NCBI GenBank assembly: GCA_031552765.1
Contig: JAVBME010000035.1
Location: forward strand, 1 to 14,068
Source of the DNA: JAVBME01 sp031552765
Lineage (GTDB): Bacteria > Bacillota > Negativicutes > Acidaminococcales > JAISLQ01
DNA: 14,068 nucleotides
Reading direction: 5' to 3'
The position numbers were made by a program, and so were the translations under genes. This document shows, in pieces, positions 5,756-12,518 of this stretch (positions are counted from its first letter, which is position 1; every line of letters starts with the position of its first letter). The notes beneath the pieces were generated by a model, which worked only from the letters and a program-made list of their open reading frames with translations, was not told the DNA's origin and searched no databases.

Positions 5756-7483
5756 CTAAAGTTTGAAACTGCCGGTCATTTCCCGGAGGTCTTCGGCCAT
5801 TTTGGCCAGTACCCGACTGCTGGAGGCGATTTCTTCAGTAGAGGCGGTTTGTTCCTGGGCTGCGGCGGAAACATTGGATACTTCGCTCGACACCGCACGG
5901 GCGCCCTGGTCTATTTCATGTACAGATGTAACTATCCTTTGGCTGCCGACAGCCATTTCATGCACCGATTTGCTGATGCCCTGTACCTGGTCGGTTAGGG
6001 AGTCTACCATGCCGGCAATCTGAGAGAATGCTTGGCCGGCTTGGTTTACCGTGCTGACGCCGCGTTCGACATATTCTTTCTGTTGATCCATCATTTCTAC
6101 GGTTTTTTGTATGCTTTGGGTATTTTTGCCGATAAGGTCGGCGATTTCCTGCGCCGCACGGCCGGATTCTTCGGCCAGTTTTCTCACTTCTTCGGCGACT
6201 ACCGCAAAGCCTCGTCCGTGTTCACCGGCGCGTGCTGCCTCAATAGCGGCATTGAGGGCCAGAAGGTTGGTCTGTCCGGCAATGCCTGTGATCATTTCTA
6301 CTATTTCACCTATGCGGCTGGAGGAATCTCTAAGGTCGGTAATGGCGGCCGCGACTTGCGTAGCGCCTTTGCCTACGTCGTCAATGCTTTTTACGGCGAT
6401 TTCTACGCCTTTACGCCCTTCGCGGGAGGTATTGGCGGCTTCCGCGGCCGTTCCGGAGACAGCATTGGCAGTGGCCGCTACTTCCTGAAGGGAAGCGGCT
6501 ACTTCTTCCGTGATGCTGGCAGTGTCGGCTACCGCGGCTATGGCAAGGTCGGTCTGTCTCATTATATTTCCTGTGGAATTGGCTACTTCGCCGGAAGCGC
6601 TGGCCGTCTGGTCGGCGCTGGCGTGGAGTTGTTGGCTGGAAGCAGCCATGTTTTCTGCAATGCCGCCCAACTGGGAGATCATCTTCCACATGTTTTGCTT
6701 CATTTCGTCAAGTGTGCGACCCATGTCGCCGAATTCATCCTGACGGTAGGAGATGTCTTCTCGCATTTTGACCGCGAGATTTTTATGAGAGATTTCCGAA
6801 GCTATTTCTGATACGTGGCTGAGTACGCTGGTAATGCCGCGGGCGAGATAAAGGCCAAACAGTATGAGCAGGATTATACCTATTGCTATGATACCGGTAG
6901 TGACCATAAAAGCGCTTTTGGCGTTAGCCAGTTGTAAGTCTTTTTCTTTTCTTGCGGATTCGGATATATAGTCGGACAGTTTGTTCAAATCTGCCATCAT
7001 CTCATTAAATTTAGGTATAAGCTGGCTTCTGTTGAAGGAGGAAAACGCTTCTGTGGCGCCAGGCGCGGCGTTGTTTGCGATAGCAATGCCCTGTAACCGT
7101 ACTGTACGGTATTCATCAAGGCTTTTGCGGAATTTTTGATATAGGGTCTTTTCGTTGTCGTCAGATTTGCTTTGTTCATATTTTTTAAACAGTTCGTCAA
7201 TTTCTTTACCGGTTTTGGCTATATAATCGTTCTGTTCTTTTTGGTTTTGCGGCGAACGGTCGGCGAGCATTCTGAAAACGGCCGCATTGATGCTCTGGAC
7301 ATTTCCTTTTATATCGCCGAAATAATCTATCGGCAGGAGGTTGTCTTTATAGATGCCGTCTATGGCGGCAGCGGACTGGTTGAGGTAGTATTGTCCCAGT
7401 CCGCCGATCGTCAGGGAAATTGCTATGGCAAAACCTACTAATAAAAGGAGCTTATTACGCATTTTGATGTTATCAAGTGACAT
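5756..7483 (-). CDS. methyl-accepting chemotaxis protein with four-helix-bundle sensor
   Basis: This 575-residue transmembrane chemoreceptor has TM1 at about residues 11-31, an extracytoplasmic region of about 155 residues that is helical and looks like the 4HB_MCP sensor type, TM2 at about 191-214, a HAMP domain at about 212-265, and a long coiled-coil signalling domain to the end. The hairpin tip that binds CheA/CheW is intact at about 396-440 (GIAGQTNLLALNAAIEAARA, then EHGRGFAVVAEEVRKLAEES). Glutamine/glutamate-rich segments (TASITEEVAASLQEVAA and SAAAQEQTASTEEIASSS) are likely methylation regions. No CheR-tethering pentapeptide is present at the C-terminus (GSFKL). GGAGGTG precedes the ATG. 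It stands alone, convergent with the AtuA-like unit, and could detect organic acids, but the ligand cannot be read from the sequence. Confidence 0.93.
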   Translation of the reverse strand: MSLDNIKMRNKLLLLVGFAIAISLTIGGLGQYYLNQSAAAIDGIYKDNLLPIDYFGDIKGNVQSINAAVFRMLADRSPQNQKEQNDYIAKTGKEIDELFKKYEQSKSDDNEKTLYQKFRKSLDEYRTVRLQGIAIANNAAPGATEAFSSFNRSQLIPKFNEMMADLNKLSDYISESARKEKDLQLANAKSAFMVTTGIIAIGIILLILFGLYLARGITSVLSHVSEIASEISHKNLAVKMREDISYRQDEFGDMGRTLDEMKQNMWKMISQLGGIAENMAASSQQLHASADQTASASGEVANSTGNIMRQTDLAIAAVADTASITEEVAASLQEVAATANAVSGTAAEAANTSREGRKGVEIAVKSIDDVGKGATQVAAAITDLRDSSSRIGEIVEMITGIAGQTNLLALNAAIEAARAGEHGRGFAVVAEEVRKLAEESGRAAQEIADLIGKNTQSIQKTVEMMDQQKEYVERGVSTVNQAGQAFSQIAGMVDSLTDQVQGISKSVHEMAVGSQRIVTSVHEIDQGARAVSSEVSNVSAAAQEQTASTEEIASSSRVLAKMAEDLREMTGSFKL

Positions 7484-7809
7484 TGTGGCACCTCCGGATA
7501 TCGTTGTTTAACTGCTTGGATGTTTGAAGCATAGTAAAAATTACTGCTGCATGACCTCCTTAGTAAATAGCAAATGCTACCCAGGGAAACAGGCAAAAAG
7601 TACAATAGCGCAATTTGCCAGGAAAAATCCAACAAATTGTGTTATTATATCTTTTAGCATACTGTTTTTTGTATTTGCTGTTGCAAAATAATCCGAGGAT
7701 AAAATATCCTTATCTAAAACATTATTATAGTTTATTTATACCATAAAGACAATCGTATATCGACATGAATATCCGAAAAATTTTAAAAAAAATGAATTGA
7801 GGTGGAAAA
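7484..7809. promoter_or_regulatory. divergent intergenic region between chemoreceptor and MscS genes
   Basis: This AT-rich 326-base gap must hold promoters for both genes, but I cannot pick a clear -35/-10 pair. On the minus strand an excellent AAGGAGGTC (7561-7553) is followed after one base by ATG CAG CAG TAA, too close for normal initiation; the real chemoreceptor binding site is the GGAGGTG next to 7483. A near-miss of sigma-54 spacing lies at about 7567-7583 (minus). No RNA gene is seen. Confidence 0.3.
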
Positions 7810-8913
7810 ATGTTTTCACTGGAAGAATTTTGGCAAAATTGGTCGGCCTGTATTTATTTGATTATGGCTGGCGTTTTGTTGCAGCAAATTCTACAGCGTA
7901 TAATTTTCCCCTGGGGCCGCAGGCAGATAACTGAAAAAATATCCGAGAGATACCGCGGCATACTTGTCGGCATCATCGAATGGCCGATACATTTTACAGT
8001 GCTGCTTACCGCTCTATATTTGGGATTGCGCAGTTCTCCCTTTCACGGCTTTTCGCCGTCGGCTTTTCTGCATTTGTACAGGTCAGGGCTGGCCCTGGCT
8101 TTTTTCGGGATGTTGTACAACCTGGGCGATACAAGCCACGGCCACCTGGGGCGGCTGCTAAAGCGCGTGGGCTGGAGCGTCGACCCTATTTTGATGAATT
8201 TACTGGGCAGCACGATAAAAGTACTGACTGTCATCTTGTGCTTTTTGACCCTGGCCAGGGAATGGGGTTACGATATCAGCGGTTTTGTTGCCGGCCTAGG
8301 TTTGGGCGGCCTGGCTCTGGCCATGGCGTCCAAAGATTCTTTAGCCAATATTTTTAGCGGTTTTGTCATTATCACCGACAAACCCTTTTCCATTGGTGAC
8401 TGGATACAGACTAGCGGTCTCGAGGGGACCGTGGAAGCGGTGACTTTCCGCAGTACCAGGATAAAGACCTTTGACCAGGGCATCATCCATATGCCTAATA
8501 CCAACCTGGCTGCTGTGCCGATAACCAATATGTCGCGGATGAAAAAGCGCCGGGCCAAGTTTACGTTGGGGTTGAGTTACTCTACTACTAAAGAGCAACT
8601 AGCTGACTGTATAGAACAAATAAACGCTTTTTTGGCTGGAGTGGAAGAGGTTTCCCAACAAGAGGGCGACAGTTTTGTTGCTTTTAGTGGCTATGGCGCC
8701 AGCAGCCTTGAGGTACTGATACTCTATTACACCGATGTTACAGATTTTGCCAGTCATACCAGAGTGAGGGAAAAAGTGAATTTTGCCATCATGGATATAG
8801 TGGAAAAGGTAGGAACGACTATAGCTTTTCCCAGTCAAAGCGTATATTTTGAAACGCCGCTTACCTTGCGGGGCGATTTTGTGGAAAATAAAACAGATAG
8901 CCTGACGAAATGA
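7810..8913 (+). CDS. MscS-family mechanosensitive ion channel
   Basis: This 367-residue membrane protein of the small-conductance mechanosensitive channel family opens under membrane tension to release solutes during hypo-osmotic shock. It has four to five hydrophobic segments (about 12-32, 50-72, 86-105, 132-150, 155-190). The last is the pore-lining helix, with the hallmark glycine/alanine pattern GFVAGLGLGGLALAMASKDSLANIFSG (158-184), followed by the beta-domain start VIITDKPFSIGDWI (186-199). The extra N-terminal helices relative to E. coli MscS (286 residues) resemble YnaI/YbdG-type members. GAGGTGG precedes the ATG. It is monocistronic, flanked by the divergent chemoreceptor and a bidirectional terminator, with no evident link to the acid-utilisation genes. 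Confidence 0.92.
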   Translation: MFSLEEFWQNWSACIYLIMAGVLLQQILQRIIFPWGRRQITEKISERYRGILVGIIEWPIHFTVLLTALYLGLRSSPFHGFSPSAFLHLYRSGLALAFFGMLYNLGDTSHGHLGRLLKRVGWSVDPILMNLLGSTIKVLTVILCFLTLAREWGYDISGFVAGLGLGGLALAMASKDSLANIFSGFVIITDKPFSIGDWIQTSGLEGTVEAVTFRSTRIKTFDQGIIHMPNTNLAAVPITNMSRMKKRRAKFTLGLSYSTTKEQLADCIEQINAFLAGVEEVSQQEGDSFVAFSGYGASSLEVLILYYTDVTDFASHTRVREKVNFAIMDIVEKVGTTIAFPSQSVYFETPLTLRGDFVENKTDSLTK

Positions 8914-8914
8914 C

Positions 8915-8945
8915 AAAGAGGCGCCTCCATGGAGGGCGCCTCTTT
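8915..8945. terminator. bidirectional terminator between MscS and GntP genes
   Basis: An 11-bp stem, AAAGAGGCGCC (8915-8925) and GGCGCCTCTTT (8935-8945), encloses a nine-base loop containing palindromic CCATGG. TCTTTT follows on the plus strand and TCTTTGTC on the minus strand. It begins two bases after the MscS stop and ends 38 bases from the GntP stop on the other strand. Confidence 0.85.
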
Positions 8946-8982
8946 TACAAAATACGGCTCGATATAACACACAAAATAAACG

Positions 8983-10281
8983 TCAGTACAGTATGATCGC
9001 TAGCGGGATAGCGACGATCATAACGAGGAAAGTTGCTACGACATGGCCATACCACACGTGGCGGTAGGCCTGGCGGTGGGTAAGGCCGGACACGGCCAGC
9101 GCGGTAACGGTGGCGCCGCTGTGCGGCATGGCGTCGAAAACGCCGCAGGCCATTACCACGATACGGTGCAGCATTTCCGGGTTGAGGCCCATCGCGGCGT
9201 ATTTGCCGATCAGTGTTTCAAGGACGATCGCCAGGCCGCCGGAAGCTGAGCCGGTGATACCGGTCATCATGAAGGTGGCCGCGCTTAGCGCCACTATGGG
9301 CGGCCCGGGTATCGCCATGAGAAAGTCGACGATGATCTTAAAGCCGCTGGTAGCGGCGACCGCCATGCCGTAGCCGACGTCGGCGCAAGTATTGATGATG
9401 GGGATGGCGGTATTGGAGGCGCCGGCGTTGATGGTGGTAAAATGGCTGTCGATATTTTTCCAGAAACACAGTGCCGCGACCAGGCAGCCGGCAGTCAGAG
9501 CGATTACAGGGTCAAGCTTCAAGACGTTGAGAGCGACCACTACCGTTATGGGCGGGACAAGGCTGACCATAAATGCGGGCAAGGGCTTGTTGCTCTCAGC
9601 TTCTTCTTTGACATTGGCCGGGGCGGAGTCGGCATAGCCTTCGCCTTTGGCACGGCATTTTTTAAGCTGCCAGTTCATGTACCAGGCGTTTAGCAGCATG
9701 ATGAGTATCGAGCAGATGATACCCAGGAGCGGCGCCGCCGTAGGCGATGTACCGAGGTATTTGGTGGGCATGATGTTTTGGATGGAAGGGCTGCCCGGTA
9801 CCATGGTCATGCTGAGCGAGCCGATGCCGAAGATAAAGGCGGCGATAAACAGGTGCCAGGGAATGTCCATCTGTTTGAACAGCGGGCGGGCTATAGGCAT
9901 GACGGCAAAAATGACGACGAACATGCTGACGCCGCCCAGAGTGAGCAGGAGAGTTATTATGGCGACGGAAAAGAGCACGTAAAACGGCCCTTTGTGCCCG
10001 ACTAACTGTAAAAGTTTGCGGGCGATGGCTTTAGCGGCGCCGCTGTCGTCCATATATTTGCCGAAGATAGAGGCAAACAGGAAGATGAGAAAAAATTTGG
10101 CCGCATAATTTATAAATCCTTTCATGTATGGCCCCATAAGGGTATCGAGTACGCCCATGCCGGAAAAGATGGCGACCAGCGCCGCGGCCAGCGGGCCGAT
10201 GACTGCTATGCCGAGGCCGCGCAGGGCAAGTACGACAATGACCGCCAGGGATACGATAATGCCTATAACGCTAAGATCCAT
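8983..10281 (-). CDS. GntP-family organic acid permease (intact paralogue)
   Basis: This 432-residue integral membrane protein with about 11-12 hydrophobic segments belongs to the GntP (gluconate:H+ symporter) family, whose members carry gluconate, other sugar acids and hydroxy acids such as 3-hydroxybutyrate. Family blocks are LGGVSMFVVIF (115-125), VPGSPSIQNIMPTKYLGT (161-178), IPGPPIV (324-330), GITGSASGGLAIVLET (341-356) and DAMPHSGA (383-390). A hydrophilic, charged linker at about 205-232 separates the halves; this is where the paralogue at 759-2107 is frame-broken. AAGGAAG precedes the ATG. It is the last gene of the operon started at 12249, 26 bases after the BKACE gene, so it likely imports the acid those enzymes process. 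Substrate inferred only from context: a hydroxy or keto acid. Confidence 0.88.
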   Translation of the reverse strand: MDLSVIGIIVSLAVIVVLALRGLGIAVIGPLAAALVAIFSGMGVLDTLMGPYMKGFINYAAKFFLIFLFASIFGKYMDDSGAAKAIARKLLQLVGHKGPFYVLFSVAIITLLLTLGGVSMFVVIFAVMPIARPLFKQMDIPWHLFIAAFIFGIGSLSMTMVPGSPSIQNIMPTKYLGTSPTAAPLLGIICSILIMLLNAWYMNWQLKKCRAKGEGYADSAPANVKEEAESNKPLPAFMVSLVPPITVVVALNVLKLDPVIALTAGCLVAALCFWKNIDSHFTTINAGASNTAIPIINTCADVGYGMAVAATSGFKIIVDFLMAIPGPPIVALSAATFMMTGITGSASGGLAIVLETLIGKYAAMGLNPEMLHRIVVMACGVFDAMPHSGATVTALAVSGLTHRQAYRHVWYGHVVATFLVMIVAIPLAIILY

Positions 10282-10307
10282 TATTTTCTTCCTTTCGTCT
10301 CAGCTTT

Positions 10308-11213
10308 TTATTTTAACCCGAGGATGCCGCGTGCTTCGTCGGGAGAAGCTATTTCCCGGTCGAGCAGTTTGGCGATGCCGGCGACTTTTGTTACTTGCTC
10401 GGCATTGGATTTGGCCAGTACGCCTTTGGAGATATAGAGGTTATCCTCAAGGCCTACCCTGATATTGCCGCCTAGAAGCATGGCTGCTGTGGTTAGGTCA
10501 AACTGGTCTTTGCCGGCCGCGGCGCAAGACCAGACGAAGTTATCGCCCAGAAGTTTTTTCGCTGTGTTGTAGAGGAACAAGAGATTGTCGAAGGTGGCAG
10601 GCAGGCCGCCCATGATGCCGAGCACAAACTGGATGTAGACGGGGGATTTCAAGAGGCCTTTTTTCATAAAGTAGGCGATATTGCTCAGCATGCCTACTTC
10701 GTATACTTCAAACTCCGGTTTGGTACCGTTTTCACCCATGACGCGTACATAGTCTTCTATATCCTGAAAGGTGTTGGCAAAAGGCACGCGGTAGGTATTT
10801 TGCACGAAGGGGATTTCCCAGTCGAACTTTGGCTGTTTTATTTTATCAGCGATGGGCGCAAAGCAAAAGTTGACCGAACCGGCGTTACAGGAAGCTAGCT
10901 CGGCTTTGCAGACCGGGACGGCGGCCAGGCGTTCCCCTATGGTCATTCCTATGGCGCCGCCTGTGGTGATGCCAACGACCACATTGCACCTCTCGCGTAT
11001 GCCGTCGGTGATTTTTTTCATCAGCGCGGGGTCGCTCATTGGTTTGCCGGTTTGGGGGTCGCGAGCATGGATGTGGACTACGGCCGCGCCCGCGCTATTT
11101 GCGGCGGCCACTTCGGCTATTATTTGTTCAGGCGTGATGGGCAGGTAATCGGACATGCTCGGGATGTGTACCGCACCGGTAATGGCCGCTGTGATTATGA
11201 CTTTATTGTTCAT
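10308..11213 (-). CDS. beta-keto acid cleavage enzyme (BKACE, DUF849 family)
   Basis: This 301-residue TIM-barrel enzyme belongs to the family founded by 3-keto-5-aminohexanoate cleavage enzyme (Kce). Known members condense a beta-keto acid with acetyl-CoA and split it into acetoacetate and a new acyl-CoA, using Zn2+. The sequence shows the start VIITAAITGAVHIPSMSDYLPITPEQI, the metal-binding histidines in VHIHARDPQTGKP (H47, H49), VGITTGGAIGMTIGERL, a NAGSVNF block and the C-terminal RVGLEDN, whose E256 is the expected third metal ligand beside R252 and D257. Length is normal. AAGGAGGAT precedes the ATG, 13 bases after the dehydrogenase stop. Specificity varies widely in this family and cannot be assigned; a true lysine-fermentation Kce is unlikely because the usual kdd, kal and kamA genes are absent. 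Confidence 0.9.
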   Translation of the reverse strand: MNNKVIITAAITGAVHIPSMSDYLPITPEQIIAEVAAANSAGAAVVHIHARDPQTGKPMSDPALMKKITDGIRERCNVVVGITTGGAIGMTIGERLAAVPVCKAELASCNAGSVNFCFAPIADKIKQPKFDWEIPFVQNTYRVPFANTFQDIEDYVRVMGENGTKPEFEVYEVGMLSNIAYFMKKGLLKSPVYIQFVLGIMGGLPATFDNLLFLYNTAKKLLGDNFVWSCAAAGKDQFDLTTAAMLLGGNIRVGLEDNLYISKGVLAKSNAEQVTKVAGIAKLLDREIASPDEARGILGLK

Positions 11214-11226
11214 GGCTATATCCTCC

Positions 11227-12249
11227 TTATTTCGCTTGCAAATGGAAGCGTTCCAGGCAGTCCATGGTCGGCATGGGTATGCTTCCGTTTTCGAAGTCTT
11301 TTACTATAGCGATGATGGTGTCGCAGGTAGGAGTCGGTACGCCGACTTTTTTCCCCCATTCGCTGCAAATGCCAACGATATGGTCGATTTCGCACTTGAT
11401 ACCTTTTTCCATGTCTTGCAGCATACTGGCCTTTAAGGGGCGGTGTGGCTTGAAATATTCGCGCAGCCAAACGTTGGCGTTGGCGAGGCCGTCAGCGTCG
11501 TCAAACTCCAGGCTGTAATAGCTCCAGCCGGGTACCAGGTCTTCCAGCGCTATTTGGCGTTTTTTTACTATTCTTACTATTTCGTCGCCAACATAAGCGG
11601 CGCAGGAGGTGGCTTTTTCGTTGTCCAGTATTTCGGCGTAAGTCGCGCCCAGCGCCGCCGACATGCCGCTCAAAGTAGCGTTCTGGATGACTTTGGCCCA
11701 GCGCAGGCCCATGAGGTTGTCTACTACGACGCAAGTGCCGGCCAGGTTGAGGATATCGGCTATCTTTTCAATGCGCGGCGTTTTTTGCCCGTTTATCTCG
11801 CCGATTTCAAAACGCATGGCGGCAATATCGGACGTGAGCTCGGATACGCCGGGTTCTTTATAAGTAGCACCCCAACCGACTACGCCGCCGACCGTGCGTT
11901 CTTTGCCGATAACTTTGGCGACCGACTCTTCCGGTATGCCATTTTGCAAAGTGCAAACGACGCTATCCGGACCCAGATGCGGCAAGAGCTGCTGCAAAGC
12001 GACAGCATTGAAAGTCTGCTTAGCCAAAAGTATGACAATATCGTAGATGCCTTCCATTTGCTCCGGCGTGATCGCTTTTACCGGAATGCCCGTGAGGTTC
12101 ATTTTGCCGGTGACGGTCGCGCCTTTGCGGTTTAATGCTTCCACATGAGCTTTGTTGGCGTCGATAAGGGTGACGTCGCCGCCGTTTTTGGCAAACAAAG
12201 CGCCCATTATCGTACCAAGTGAGCCTACGCCCATTAATGCTACTTTCAT
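11227..12249 (-). CDS. ketopantoate reductase-family (PanE/ApbA) dehydrogenase
   Basis: This 340-residue cytoplasmic oxidoreductase has an N-terminal Rossmann fold (MKVALMGVGSLGTIMGALFAKNG, GxGxxGxxxG; the D30 after beta-2 suggests NAD rather than NADP) and a helical C-terminal domain. PanE-family catalytic positions are visible: LQNGIPEE (101-108), lysine K186 with N190 in RWAKVIQNATLSG, and SMLQDMEKGIKCEIDHIVG with E288 in the position of the conserved family glutamate. Members reduce 2-ketopantoate, but many paralogues act on other 2- or 3-hydroxy/keto acids. Its place as first gene of the operon with BKACE and a permease argues for a catabolic hydroxyacid dehydrogenase making the beta-keto acid for BKACE, not for pantothenate synthesis. 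It is also somewhat longer than E. coli PanE (303). AGGAGGAT precedes the ATG. Confidence 0.88.
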   Translation of the reverse strand: MKVALMGVGSLGTIMGALFAKNGGDVTLIDANKAHVEALNRKGATVTGKMNLTGIPVKAITPEQMEGIYDIVILLAKQTFNAVALQQLLPHLGPDSVVCTLQNGIPEESVAKVIGKERTVGGVVGWGATYKEPGVSELTSDIAAMRFEIGEINGQKTPRIEKIADILNLAGTCVVVDNLMGLRWAKVIQNATLSGMSAALGATYAEILDNEKATSCAAYVGDEIVRIVKKRQIALEDLVPGWSYYSLEFDDADGLANANVWLREYFKPHRPLKASMLQDMEKGIKCEIDHIVGICSEWGKKVGVPTPTCDTIIAIVKDFENGSIPMPTMDCLERFHLQAK

Positions 12250-12332
12250 AATAACTTTATCCTCCTTTTATATTGGCAGCAGCCGTTCATTTGTAAAAAA
12301 CAAGATTGCTGCCGGCCTTTTGACTTTGTTAA

Positions 12333-12348
12333 CGCAAATGCCGTGCCA
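12333..12348 (-). promoter_or_regulatory. sigma-54 (-24/-12) promoter of the dehydrogenase-BKACE-permease operon
   Basis: On the minus strand, from 12348 down to 12333, the sequence reads TGGCACG-GCAT-TTGCG, matching the sigma-54 consensus except at the last weak position, with exact GG-N10-GC spacing. Transcription would start near 12322, about 73 bases ahead of the start at 12249. The sigma-54 activator gene lies immediately upstream and divergent. Confidence 0.85.
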
Positions 12349-12364
12349 AAAGAAAACAGCCCGT

Positions 12365-12394
12365 ATAGCGGCTTTTTCACAGATCATAGCGGCT
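12365..12394. promoter_or_regulatory. direct repeat, candidate activator binding sites
   Basis: ATAGCGGCT occurs at 12365-12373 and again at 12386-12394, 21 bases apart or two helical turns, so both copies face the same side of the helix. They lie 17-46 bases upstream of the -24 box at 12348, close for a classical enhancer but within the range of some activators. Further upstream the partial dyads GTCCG-N6-CAGAC (12400-12415) and around GACACATGTC (12425-12434) are other candidates. Confidence 0.4.
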
Positions 12395-12454
12395 ACGCGT
12401 CCGAATTTTCAGACAAATAAAAACGACACATGTCCGGTTTTAAGTACACTTGCC

Positions 12455-12483
12455 TTGTTGCCTGTATTTAATTGTGCTATTCT
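12455..12483 (+). promoter_or_regulatory. probable housekeeping promoter of the activator gene
   Basis: TTGTTG (12455-12460) and TATTCT (12478-12483) are 17 bases apart. Transcription would start near 12490, so the ATG at 12495 would be almost at the 5' end. This supports the ATG at 12519, which has a proper ribosome binding site, as the true start. Confidence 0.45.
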
Positions 12484-12518
12484 TTTAATATAAAATGTTG
12501 CCAATAAGGAGAAGCAAG

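Noticed and set aside
6032..6811. Long 259-codon frame opposite the chemoreceptor
   Set aside because: It is an antisense shadow of the repetitive alanine/serine-rich coiled coil; no ribosome binding site or protein family match.
5668..7540. 13-bp direct repeat AGCATAGTAAAAA at 5668-5680 and 7528-7540, flanking the chemoreceptor gene
   Set aside because: The first copy is part of a terminator stem and the sequence is AT-rich; a 13-base match within 14 kb is expected by chance, and no other sign of a mobile unit is present.
7541..7561. Strong Shine-Dalgarno followed by ATG CAG CAG TAA on the minus strand
   Set aside because: The spacing to ATG is only one to two bases, too short for initiation; recorded under the intergenic entry but not called a gene.
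7567..7583. Sigma-54-like sequence on the minus strand upstream of the chemoreceptor
   Set aside because: Spacing is GG-N9-GC, one base short of the strict requirement, and the -24 box is poor.
11443..12135. 230-codon plus-strand frame opposite the PanE-family gene
   Set aside because: It is antisense to a clear Rossmann dehydrogenase gene and has no binding site; a shadow frame.
12495..12518. Upstream ATG for the activator gene
   Set aside because: It has no ribosome binding site, lies nearly at the predicted transcript start, and the added residues MLPIRRSK are outside the PAS domain; the ATG at 12519 is better supported.
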